From an uncultured Bacteroidales bacterium (lineage in GTDB: Bacteria; Bacteroidota; Bacteroidia; Bacteroidales; Bacteroidaceae), in NCBI GenBank assembly GCA_902779875.1, contig CACZCX010000009.1, positions 1 to 44,817 of the forward strand: a DNA stretch of 44,817 nt. Reading direction: 5' to 3'. The number at the start of each line of letters is the position of its first letter. Position 1 is the first letter of the stretch. A program made the position numbers and the translations under genes. The notes beneath the pieces are model-generated. The model did no database searches. It had not been told where the DNA came from and was given only the letters and a program-made list of their open reading frames with translations. Positions 1 through 7,081 of this stretch are shown here, one piece after another.

Positions 1-129
1 ACTTACGCTAACGCTTCAGAGTGGGAGGAGAAGGCTAAGGATCTGGCTGGCCGCTTCATCAAGAACTTCAAGAAGTATGAGGGCAACGAGGCTGGTAAGG
101 CTCTCGTCGCTGCCGGTCCCAAGCTCTAA
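1..129 (+). CDS. pckA: Phosphoenolpyruvate carboxykinase (ATP), C-terminal fragment
   Basis: Only the last 42 codons and a TAA stop are inside the window; the gene enters from the left edge in frame 1. The tail reads as an amphipathic helix rich in Glu/Lys ([18 protein letters not shown], then [19 protein letters not shown]). This resembles the C-terminus of ATP-dependent PEP carboxykinases, which convert oxaloacetate plus ATP to PEP plus CO2 and work in the PEP-to-succinate route of Bacteroidales. A strong hairpin follows 21 bases after the stop, so this transcription unit ends here. The assignment rests on a short tail and is moderately secure. Confidence 0.7.
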   Translation, partial: TYANASEWEEKAKDLAGRFIKNFKKYEGNEAGKALVAAGPKL

Positions 130-149
130 TATTCAGCTTAGACATATAT

Positions 150-199
150 AGAGATACTCTTTCCGGCGCATAACTGGAAAGAGTATCTTTGCTTTCTAA
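150..199 (+). terminator. Rho-independent terminator after pckA
   Basis: A perfect inverted repeat has arms at 152-164 (AGATACTCTTTCC) and 176-188, with an 11-base loop and a T-rich run after it. The right arm overlaps the next promoter's -7 box. Confidence 0.8.
184..191 (+). promoter_or_regulatory. Bacteroidetes -7 promoter box before the Spy-like gene
   Basis: TATCTTTG matches the Bacteroidetes -7 consensus TAnnTTTG and lies 35 bp before the ATG at 227. No convincing TTG -33 element sits 19-21 bp upstream. The box starts inside the right arm of the pckA terminator. Confidence 0.55.
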
Positions 200-226
200 C
201 CAAATATACCGAAAACAACACCAACT

Positions 227-775
227 ATGAAGAAACTGATTTTTACTATTGCCGCATGTTTTATGGCGGTTGTTGCATCGGCCCAGCCTATGGGTCGTCC
301 GATGGGCGGAGGCCGTCCGATGGGTGGTGGCAGAGCTCCTATGGGTGCCATGGGAGGTATGCAGAAGCCTTTTTACGAGATGGAATCCGATTCCATTGCA
401 AACGCACGCATACAGGATGTAGCCGGTCGTCTGGATCTCACCGAGAAACAGTATGACAAGATCGTAAAACTCTATGCACAGGAGTTCGAGGAGCTGTGCC
501 GTAACCTCCAGATGTCTGTCAGGGAATACCAGATGATGGCAAACGGCGGTTTTAACCGTGGCATGCAGGCCGCACCGAACACCAATGTTCAGTTTAACAC
601 TGCCGAGGCCAAGAAGACCTATGACCAGATCATAGCCAAGTTCGATAAGCGATACAAGAAAGCTCTCCAGGATGAGCAGTACGCATTATGGAAAGAGATG
701 CCCGGCACAACTCTTGACAACAAGTTCAGCAGCATTCTCCAGCACGTACAGGAGAATACTCAGAGCCGATTCTAA
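227..775 (+). CDS. Spy/LTXXQ-like periplasmic protein
   Basis: This is a 182-residue exported protein of unknown exact role. Residues 1-19 form a signal peptide (MKKLIF, then a hydrophobic stretch ending AVVASA). The predicted signal peptidase I cut leaves Gln at +1. A Gly/Met/Arg-Pro-rich low-complexity stretch follows (about residues 20-46, repeated PMGGGR units), then a mostly helical domain. That domain has an LTxxQ motif (LTEKQ, near residue 71) and a related motif near the C-terminus (LQDEQ). Spy/CpxP-type proteins carrying such motifs are periplasmic chaperones or metal-stress sensors; that role here is inference. It is the first gene of a run with dapB, lepB and the WbqC gene, 12 bp before dapB. 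Confidence 0.6.
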   Translation: MKKLIFTIAACFMAVVASAQPMGRPMGGGRPMGGGRAPMGAMGGMQKPFYEMESDSIANARIQDVAGRLDLTEKQYDKIVKLYAQEFEELCRNLQMSVREYQMMANGGFNRGMQAAPNTNVQFNTAEAKKTYDQIIAKFDKRYKKALQDEQYALWKEMPGTTLDNKFSSILQHVQENTQSRF

Positions 776-787
776 TTCAGAAATAAA

Positions 788-1549
788 ATGAAGATTGCAC
801 TTATAGGATATGGAAAGATGGGCCACGAGATAGAGAAGATAGCTCTGTCACGCGGTCATGAGGTTGTATGCAAGATTGATATTGACAATCCGCAGGACTT
901 TGACAGCCCCGAGTTCAAATCTGCCGATGTGGCCATCGAGTTCACAGCTCCCACTCAGGCTTACTCCAACATCATGAAATGTTTCAGGAACGGAGTGAAG
1001 GTGGTAAGCGGCAGCACAGGATGGATGGGCGAACACAGCCAGGAGATGCAGGACCTCTGCAAGGACGGCGCCAACACTCTGTTCTGGTCAAGTAACTTCA
1101 GTATCGGCGTAGCTCTCTTTGCCAAGGTGAACAAGTATCTTGCCAAACTCATGAACGGCTACCCCATGTATGAGGTACGCATGTCCGAGACTCACCATAT
1201 CCACAAGCTCGACGCTCCGAGCGGAACCGCCATCACACTGGCCGAGGATATAGTAAGCCAGCTGGACCGCAAGACCGGTTGGTGCAAGGGCACGGTGCTC
1301 AACGCTGACGGAACCATAAGCGGTAGTTCAGAGTATGCCCCCTCCGATATACGTGTTGATTCAATCCGTGAAGGAGAGATTGCCGGCATACATGAGATCA
1401 CCTATGACTCAAGCGCTGACTTCATCAAGATAATCCATTTTGCCAAGGACCGCAGCGGTCTGGCACTGGGAGCAGTCCTTGCTGCAGAGTATACCGCAGA
1501 CAAGAAGGGATTCCTACGTATGGATGACCTCATGGACTCACTCTCATAA
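788..1549 (+). CDS. dapB: 4-hydroxy-tetrahydrodipicolinate reductase
   Basis: DapB reduces 4-hydroxy-tetrahydrodipicolinate with NAD(P)H in the diaminopimelate/lysine pathway, feeding peptidoglycan and protein synthesis in the cytoplasm. The 253-residue length is normal. The N-terminus has the dinucleotide-binding loop GYGKMG (residues 7-12). VVSGSTGW lies in the Rossmann half. The C-terminal catalytic segment ETHHIHKLDAPSGTA carries the conserved His pair, Lys and the DAPSGTA substrate loop. The gene lies 12 bp after the Spy-like gene and 18 bp before lepB on the same strand, consistent with one transcript. Confidence 0.95.
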   Translation: MKIALIGYGKMGHEIEKIALSRGHEVVCKIDIDNPQDFDSPEFKSADVAIEFTAPTQAYSNIMKCFRNGVKVVSGSTGWMGEHSQEMQDLCKDGANTLFWSSNFSIGVALFAKVNKYLAKLMNGYPMYEVRMSETHHIHKLDAPSGTAITLAEDIVSQLDRKTGWCKGTVLNADGTISGSSEYAPSDIRVDSIREGEIAGIHEITYDSSADFIKIIHFAKDRSGLALGAVLAAEYTADKKGFLRMDDLMDSLS

Positions 1550-1567
1550 TATTGAATTCGGACTGAC

Positions 1568-3013
1568 ATGAAGAAATTCGGGGAGGTAACCGTGAAACAG
1601 TGGATCAAGGCAGGAATAATTCTTGCCTTGTATATTCTGTTCCTCATTTGGGTAAAAAGCTGGTTGGGTATCATTCTGATACCTTTCATAATTGACGCCT
1701 GTACCACACGTATCATAAAGTGGAACTGGTACAAGGAGGTCAGGAACAAGTCTCTTAAAGAGATTGCCAGTTGGGTCGATGCCATAGTATCGGCACTGGT
1801 GGCTGTCTATTTCGTGAACATATTCCTGTTCCAGAACTACGCCATACCCACGTCCTCCCTTGAAAAGTCCCTTCTTATCGGTGACCATCTCTATGTAAGC
1901 AAGGTGGCGTACGGTCCGCGCAAGCCCATGACCCCGCTCACCATGCCTCTCACCCAGAACACTTTCCCCGGCGGCGCCAAGAGCTACATAGAGAAGCCCC
2001 AGTGGCCCTACGAGCGTGTCAAAGGATTCGGAAAGATCAAGCTGGGTGATATAGTAGTGTTCAACTACCCTGCAGGCGATACCATAGTTACCAATCCTGA
2101 GTTCATAGACTACTACTCCATAGTCTATTCCGAGGGAAGGAAACATTTCAAGCCTGTAAGCCTTGACACCATGACAGTCTTGGAACAGCGTCGTGTCTTT
2201 GACATCTACTATAAGGCCGGAAGCTCCATCATAGCACAGAATGAGAGGGTGTACGGTGAAAAGCAGACCAGACCTGTGGACCGTCGTGAGAACTACGTGA
2301 AACGTTGCGTGGGACTTCCCGGTCAGACACTGGAGATTAAGGATGGCATAGTATACCTGGACGGCTCGGCGCAAAAGCAGCCCGAGGCGGTACAGGCCAA
2401 CTACTGGGTACAGCTCAAACGCCCCATCCCCGAGTCTGTCAGAGAGAAGATTGACCTGAGTTCAGACGGACTTCCCGCCCGATACAACCACGCGGGCGCA
2501 GTGGTTCCCATACCGCTTACCGCCAAGGCCAAGGAGTACCTGCAAAGCCAGGACAATCTCATTGACACCATCATACCCTGGCAGATGGATCCCCAGGATT
2601 CATTCTACCTGTTCCCCCTCAACATGTACAAGCAGTGGACCATTGACAACTACGGTCCCATATGGATTCCCGCCAAGGGAGCTACCATCGACCTTGACAT
2701 TGCCAATCTGCCCATATACGAGCGTATAATAAAGGTGTATGAGGGTAATGACCTCAAGGTTGAGCGTGACGGCACCATCCTGATAAACGGAGAGGTGGCA
2801 ACCAGCTACACATTCCAAATGGATTACTACTGGATGATGGGTGACAACCGTCATAACAGCGCCGACTCACGTTACTGGGGTTTCGTACCCGAGGACCATG
2901 TCGTAGGTCGACCGGTATTCATCTGGCTCTCACTCAACAAGGACAAGAGCTGGGGACAGAAAGGCAAGATTCGCTGGAACCGCCTGTTCCGCGCTGTCAA
3001 AAACTACAACTGA
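1568..3013 (+). CDS. lepB: Signal peptidase I, long Bacteroidetes form
   Basis: This membrane-bound serine/lysine protease cuts signal peptides off exported proteins. At 481 residues it is far longer than the 324-residue E. coli enzyme, as is usual in Bacteroidetes. There are two hydrophobic segments (about 13-40 and 72-90), then box B with the catalytic Ser in PTSSLEKSL (Ser97, with Leu where many have Met). Box D is RRENYVKRCVGLPG, with the catalytic Lys at about 245. Box E is GDNRHNSADSRYWG near residue 430. Roughly 150 extra residues separate boxes B and D, and another large insert separates D and E. The stop codon overlaps the start of the WbqC gene by one base (TGATG). Confidence 0.95.
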   Translation: MKKFGEVTVKQWIKAGIILALYILFLIWVKSWLGIILIPFIIDACTTRIIKWNWYKEVRNKSLKEIASWVDAIVSALVAVYFVNIFLFQNYAIPTSSLEKSLLIGDHLYVSKVAYGPRKPMTPLTMPLTQNTFPGGAKSYIEKPQWPYERVKGFGKIKLGDIVVFNYPAGDTIVTNPEFIDYYSIVYSEGRKHFKPVSLDTMTVLEQRRVFDIYYKAGSSIIAQNERVYGEKQTRPVDRRENYVKRCVGLPGQTLEIKDGIVYLDGSAQKQPEAVQANYWVQLKRPIPESVREKIDLSSDGLPARYNHAGAVVPIPLTAKAKEYLQSQDNLIDTIIPWQMDPQDSFYLFPLNMYKQWTIDNYGPIWIPAKGATIDLDIANLPIYERIIKVYEGNDLKVERDGTILINGEVATSYTFQMDYYWMMGDNRHNSADSRYWGFVPEDHVVGRPVFIWLSLNKDKSWGQKGKIRWNRLFRAVKNYN

Positions 3014-3615
3014 TGGAGACCGTACTGCTCTCATCGGCATACCTGCCGCCCGTAAGTTTCTTCACCGCCATGAACAGTGGCGGTGATGTGCTTTTTGAGC
3101 AGTATGACAACTATTGCAAGCAGACCTACCGCAACCGCTGCAGGATTGCCACAGCCGGAGGAGTTCAGACACTCACCATACCGGTGGTAAAGTCCGATAC
3201 CCCCAAGCAACTCATGAAGGATGTCCGTATAAGCGACCACGGCGATTGGCGCCGCCAGCACTGGAACGCGCTGGAATCGGCCTACATGAACAGCCCCTTC
3301 TTTATGTATTACCAGGATGATTTCCGCCCCTTCTATGAAAAGAGGTACGAGTTCCTCATGGACTTCAACATGGAGCTTACAGAAGTTATCCTGAACCTTG
3401 CCGGAATAAAGAAAGATATTGCAAGGACCGATGCGTACATGCGCGACGCCGCAAGCATAAAAGACCTCCGCAACCTCATCGACCCCGGTCAGGAGCAGTC
3501 GGGAGCCAACCATCCTTACTGGCAGGTATTTGCAACAAAATACGGATTCACAGGCGGTCTGAGCGCAGTTGACCTCCTCTTCAACATGGGACCCGAATTC
3601 CCCCTCTTCCTTTGA
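3013..3615 (+). CDS. WbqC-like family protein
   Basis: This 200-residue protein resembles the WbqC family, often annotated near polysaccharide genes but without a firmly established reaction. Family-like features are the N-terminal VLLSSAYLPPVSFF segment, the central NRCRIATAGGVQTLTIPV segment and the WRRQHWNALESAY segment. There is no signal peptide or membrane segment, so it is probably cytoplasmic. Its ATG overlaps the lepB stop by one base, so the two are likely co-translated. The stop lies one base before a 32-bp inverted repeat that closes the unit. Confidence 0.75.
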   Translation: METVLLSSAYLPPVSFFTAMNSGGDVLFEQYDNYCKQTYRNRCRIATAGGVQTLTIPVVKSDTPKQLMKDVRISDHGDWRRQHWNALESAYMNSPFFMYYQDDFRPFYEKRYEFLMDFNMELTEVILNLAGIKKDIARTDAYMRDAASIKDLRNLIDPGQEQSGANHPYWQVFATKYGFTGGLSAVDLLFNMGPEFPLFL

Positions 3616-3616
3616 A

Positions 3617-3688
3617 GGGGCACAAAGGGGACGGTTCTATCTGTGCCCTTTTTTTAGGGCACAGATAGAACCGTCCCCTTTGTGCCCC
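3617..3688. repeat. Perfect 32-bp inverted repeat, REPIN-like; probable bidirectional terminator
   Basis: Arms at 3617-3648 and 3657-3688 are exact reverse complements around an 8-base T-rich loop. Each arm also starts with GGGCACA (3618-3624) and ends with TGTGCCC (3642-3648), so each arm can fold by itself. Two short palindromes in inverted orientation is the layout of a REPIN. The core AGGGGACGGTTCT resembles elements I recall near IS200-like/RAYT transposases, but no such gene is in this window. It fills the gap between the convergent WbqC and GT9 genes. Confidence 0.85.
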
Positions 3689-3696
3689 TCTGGCTT

Positions 3697-4737
3697 TTAG
3701 AGGTATTTTTTTACTTTGGAGAATACAGCATCGGGATCGATGCCGGTCATGCAGCGGTAGTCATGGTAAATGCACTCCTTCTTTCCGTAGATGGAGCAGG
3801 GACGGCACGGCAGATCCAGCTGTATGCAGTCATCGGCCTTCTGTCCGTAACCCAGGAAACCGGCTGCCGGGTGTGTGGCACCCCAGACAGAGACTACGGG
3901 TGTGCCTGTAAGCGATGCCAGATGCATGTTCGATGAATCCATGGCCAGCATCACGTCCATATGACTCATAAGTATGAGCTCGCCCTCCATACCCAGACGG
4001 GTGTCAATCATCTCAACCGAGCGGTACTTATCGGCCCACTCCTTGACCTGAGCCAGTTCTCTGCCGTAGGCGAACACGAACTGACGGCATATTCCGGCTG
4101 AATCAAGCTGTGAGACCACCTCTTCCATGAGATAGAGAGGATAAATCTTGCCCTTATGTGCTGCAAAGGGAGCTATTCCTATCCAGGGGCAGTCCTTTTG
4201 GCCTATGTAATCTATGGACTTGAGGTCACCCTTACCCTCTCCGAAGATGGAACGGAACTTTACGTCAAAACTGAATCCCAGATCCTGCAACACCTTACGG
4301 TAGCGCTCGAATGAGGTGAGACGCGGCGTGAGGTCCTTATCCTTAAGACGGGTCAGGCGCTTGCGGGAACGGCGGTCCTTGTCAATGCGGCACACTCGTG
4401 TAAAGAACATACGGAAAAATATGGAGAGGGCGGTGGTGCGCAGTACTCCGTGCAGGTCAGCAACCGCATCAAAACGGTGACGGCGCAGACGCATGAACAG
4501 CTTGAGCATGGCACCCGGTCCGTGATAGTCTTTCTTGAGGTCCACACCCAGGAACGATACGTTCTCAGGCATATGGGCATAGAAAGGTGCGAACTTACGG
4601 TTTGAGAGAACCGTAAAACGCGTTCCCGGATAGGTTTCGGCCAATGACTGGATTACGGGAACAGTCATAGCCACGTCTCCTATTGCGGAGAAGCGGATAA
4701 GTAGTACGTTCCTGTATTTGGGATTACTTGGATCCAT
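3697..4737 (-). CDS. Glycosyltransferase family 9 (heptosyltransferase-like)
   Basis: This 346-residue protein has the two-domain GT-B layout of ADP-heptose:LPS heptosyltransferases. The N-terminal segment is NVLLIRFSAIGDVAMTVPV. The central HGVLRTT follows, and the C-terminal donor-binding region includes HLASLTGTPVVSVWGATHP. The family adds heptose or related sugars to the lipopolysaccharide core at the cytoplasmic membrane; donor and acceptor here are not shown by sequence. It starts 14 bp inside the end of the DUF4254 gene on the same strand, so the two are coupled. Cysteines near the C-terminus (about residues 306-330) may mark a small extra element. It ends 8 bp from the inverted repeat. 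Confidence 0.88.
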   Translation of the reverse strand: MDPSNPKYRNVLLIRFSAIGDVAMTVPVIQSLAETYPGTRFTVLSNRKFAPFYAHMPENVSFLGVDLKKDYHGPGAMLKLFMRLRRHRFDAVADLHGVLRTTALSIFFRMFFTRVCRIDKDRRSRKRLTRLKDKDLTPRLTSFERYRKVLQDLGFSFDVKFRSIFGEGKGDLKSIDYIGQKDCPWIGIAPFAAHKGKIYPLYLMEEVVSQLDSAGICRQFVFAYGRELAQVKEWADKYRSVEMIDTRLGMEGELILMSHMDVMLAMDSSNMHLASLTGTPVVSVWGATHPAAGFLGYGQKADDCIQLDLPCRPCSIYGKKECIYHDYRCMTGIDPDAVFSKVKKYL

Positions 4738-5338
4738 TCTGTCCGTAAAGAACAGGGTTGAGAGTGGGATCGTTGTACATCTTCATCTGCTTGTAGACCT
4801 TCATGAACTTGCGTCCTGCAGCCATGTCGTCAAGCAGCATATCGATGGCACTTGAGAGATCCTTCCTCTGCTCCAGGAGAACCGCCAGTTTCTCACGGCA
4901 GCGCTCCTGCTGTGCAGCGGGAGTGTCAGTACGCTCAGCCTCTATCTTCATGTGATAGATCTTGAGAGCCAGAATCGAGAGACGGTCAACGGCCCAGGCC
5001 GGACTCTCTGTATTGATGGTGGCATCGGGCAGAACCTGCACCTTGCCAAACTTATCAAGGAAATAGCTGTCTATGAGCTCCACCAGGTCTGTACGGTCCT
5101 GGTTGGAATGGTCAATGCGGCGCTTGATGGCCAGTGCTTCCACGGGATTAATCTGGGGATCACGGATAATATCCTCCAGATGCCACTGAACTGTGTCAAT
5201 CCAATTCTTGAGATAGAGATAGTACTCTATGCTTTTCTCCTTGTACGGATTCTGTATAGGAGTGTCTACATTGTCTGTCTTGTGATAGTCAGCGATGGCA
5301 CGCTCAAATATCCCAAAACTTTCCTGGCTGAATGTCAT
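4724..5338 (-). CDS. DUF4254 family protein
   Basis: This 204-residue, largely helical, charged protein has no signal peptide or membrane segment. It matches the Bacteroidetes DUF4254 family, whose function is not established. The start was set at the ATG at 5338 (MTFSQESFG). A longer reading frame up to 5410 would begin upstream of a good promoter (-7 at 5373-5366) and would carry 24 unrelated-looking residues. The 3' end overlaps the glycosyltransferase start by 14 bp. That coupling suggests a role around LPS core assembly, which is inference from context only. Confidence 0.8.
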   Translation of the reverse strand: MTFSQESFGIFERAIADYHKTDNVDTPIQNPYKEKSIEYYLYLKNWIDTVQWHLEDIIRDPQINPVEALAIKRRIDHSNQDRTDLVELIDSYFLDKFGKVQVLPDATINTESPAWAVDRLSILALKIYHMKIEAERTDTPAAQQERCREKLAVLLEQRKDLSSAIDMLLDDMAAGRKFMKVYKQMKMYNDPTLNPVLYGQNGSK

Positions 5339-5365
5339 GTTAACAAACTGTTCTGATAGATGGTG

Positions 5366-5396
5366 CAAAAGTAGCGGTATTTTTCCGAATAGACAA
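5366..5396 (-). promoter_or_regulatory. Bacteroidetes promoter for the DUF4254-GT9 operon
   Basis: On the minus strand, TTG (5396-5394) is followed after exactly 20 bp by TACTTTTG (5373-5366), a full match to the -7 consensus TAnnTTTG. The expected transcript start, just before 5360, supports the ATG at 5338. Confidence 0.8.
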
Positions 5397-5469
5397 CCAT
5401 TGGTACCCAAATACCATTACACACATTGATAGTGTTTGTGCACGCGCGTATGGTTTTGGCTTTTCATTA

Positions 5470-5501
5470 TTTGCCGTGATTCTCAAAAATGGGTTTCTTT
5501 G
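5470..5501 (+). promoter_or_regulatory. Bacteroidetes promoter for acpP-fabF
   Basis: TTTG (5470-5473), a 20-bp spacer, then TTTCTTTG (5494-5501), which differs from TAnnTTTG only at the second base. It lies 37 bp before the acpP ATG and within what would be the 5' part of a longer acpP reading frame, so the shorter start is correct. Confidence 0.65.
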
Positions 5502-5538
5502 CAGCCAAAATCATTTCTTTAAACTAAAATTTACAATT

Positions 5539-5784
5539 ATGGCAGATTCACAGATTGCAGAGAGAGTTCAGGCTATCATCGTTGACAAACTTGGTGTAGA
5601 GGCATCAGAGGTTACTCCTGAGGCTAGCTTCGCAGCTGATCTGGGTGCAGATTCACTGGATACCGTTGAGCTCATCATGGAGTTCGAGAAGGAGTTCGGC
5701 ATTTCAATTCCCGATGATCAGGCCGAGAAGATCACAACCGTAGGTGAGGCTATCGAGCTCATCAGCCAGGCCGCACAGAAGTAA
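5539..5784 (+). CDS. acpP: Acyl carrier protein
   Basis: This 81-residue acidic protein carries growing fatty acyl chains on a 4'-phosphopantetheine arm. The attachment site is Ser39 in [10 protein letters not shown], and the flanking helices match the ACP fold ([21 protein letters not shown]). The start at 5539 ([10 protein letters not shown]) gives the usual ACP length. In-frame codons further upstream would include the promoter and are not used. fabF follows after 22 bp, the standard acpP-fabF pairing. Confidence 0.97.
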   Translation: MADSQIAERVQAIIVDKLGVEASEVTPEASFAADLGADSLDTVELIMEFEKEFGISIPDDQAEKITTVGEAIELISQAAQK

Positions 5785-5806
5785 GCCTGTAATCTTACAT
5801 TATACG

Positions 5807-7081
5807 ATGGATCTAAAGAGAGTTGTAGTAACCGGACTGGGTACCGTCAACCCTATCGGCAACAGCATCCAGGAATTCTGGGACAATGCCGTATCAGGTG
5901 TTAGCGGAGCCGGTCCCATTACCAATTTTGACACAGAAACCGTACTGACCAAGGTCAAGTTCGGATGTCAGGTCAAGAACTTTGACATCAACGAATACAT
6001 GGACCGCAAGGAGGCACGCAAGCTTGACAAGTACAGCCAGTTTGCAGTGGCATCGGCAGTCCAGGCCATAAAGGATTCAGGTCTCGATCTTGAAAAGGAG
6101 AACCTGAACCGTATAGGTGTAATCCTTGGTTTCGGTATCGGCGGAGTGGACTCCTTCGAGGAGGGTATAGATACCATCCATGAACAGAAGAAACTTGGTC
6201 AGGAACTCAAGGTAACTCCGTTCTTCGTACCCCGTATTCTGGGTTCTATCGCAGCTGGACAGATATCAATCATGTACAAGCTCAAGGGACCCAACTATGC
6301 CACATCATCGGCATGCGCATCGAGCACTCACGCCATCATTGATGCCGTGAACATGATCCGTCTCGGCAAGGCCAACGTCATTGTCACAGGCGGTGCCGAG
6401 GCTGCACTCGGTGACTGCGGTATAGTAGGATTCAGCGTTATGCACGCTCTCTCCACCCGTAACGAATCACCCGAAACTGCTTCACGCCCCATGAGCGCAA
6501 GCCGTGACGGATTCGTACTCGGAGAGGGAGGCGGTATTCTCATACTTGAGGAGTATGAGCATGCCGTTGCACGCGGCGCCAAAATCTATGCCGAGGTTGC
6601 AGGATGGGGAGCTACGGCCGATGCATACCACATGACAGCACCCGATCCCGACGGAACAGGAGCTACACGTGTCATGCAGGAGGCTCTTGAGGATGCCGGC
6701 ATGAAACCCGAGGATGTTGACTATATCAACATGCACGGAACATCAACACCTCTTGGTGACGTTGCCGAGTGCAAGGCTATCAAGAACGTGTTCGGTGAGC
6801 ATGTATACGACATGAACCTGAGTTCTACCAAATCCATGACCGGTCATCTGCTCGGCGGTGCCGGAGTTATTGAGGCCATTGCCACTGTGCTTGCCGTCAA
6901 GAACGACATCATACCGCCCACAATCAACCATGAAGATGGTGACGAGGATGAGCAGATAGACTATCGCATGAACTTTACCTTTAATAAAGCTCAGAAAAGA
7001 GAGGTGCGCGCCGGACTTTCCAACACATTCGGATTCGGTGGCCACAACTCCTGCGTCATCTTCAAAAAGTTCAAGGATTGA
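5807..7081 (+). CDS. fabF: 3-oxoacyl-ACP synthase II
   Basis: KAS II condenses malonyl-ACP with acyl-ACP in fatty acid elongation. The 424-residue product has the Cys-His-His triad: Cys170 in SACASSTH, His310 in MHGTSTPLGD and His347 in MTGHLLGGAG. The glycine-rich C-terminal GLSNTFGFGGHNSCV loop is intact. The start at 5807 (MDLKRVVVTGLG) is standard; an upstream frame overlapping acpP is unlikely. The stop overlaps the TTG start of the next gene by four bases. In Bacteroides I would expect rnc after fabF; here a lipoprotein gene follows instead. Confidence 0.97.
   Translation: MDLKRVVVTGLGTVNPIGNSIQEFWDNAVSGVSGAGPITNFDTETVLTKVKFGCQVKNFDINEYMDRKEARKLDKYSQFAVASAVQAIKDSGLDLEKENLNRIGVILGFGIGGVDSFEEGIDTIHEQKKLGQELKVTPFFVPRILGSIAAGQISIMYKLKGPNYATSSACASSTHAIIDAVNMIRLGKANVIVTGGAEAALGDCGIVGFSVMHALSTRNESPETASRPMSASRDGFVLGEGGGILILEEYEHAVARGAKIYAEVAGWGATADAYHMTAPDPDGTGATRVMQEALEDAGMKPEDVDYINMHGTSTPLGDVAECKAIKNVFGEHVYDMNLSSTKSMTGHLLGGAGVIEAIATVLAVKNDIIPPTINHEDGDEDEQIDYRMNFTFNKAQKREVRAGLSNTFGFGGHNSCVIFKKFKD

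Noticed and set aside
1544-2374. Long open frame on the minus strand (about 276 codons) opposite dapB-lepB
   Set aside because: It lies wholly within the antisense of lepB, which has all catalytic motifs. The translation is low-complexity Tyr/Val/Gly/His-rich and shows no domain; it is a shadow of codon usage on the coding strand.
3617-3688. Attachment site or insertion-sequence end
   Set aside because: No transposase or integrase gene is nearby and no target-site duplication is visible; the two-unit palindrome fits a REPIN or terminator better.
5744-5806. Upstream extension of fabF overlapping acpP
   Set aside because: It would read acpP in a wrong frame; the ATG at 5807 gives the standard FabF N-terminus MDLKRVVVTGLG.
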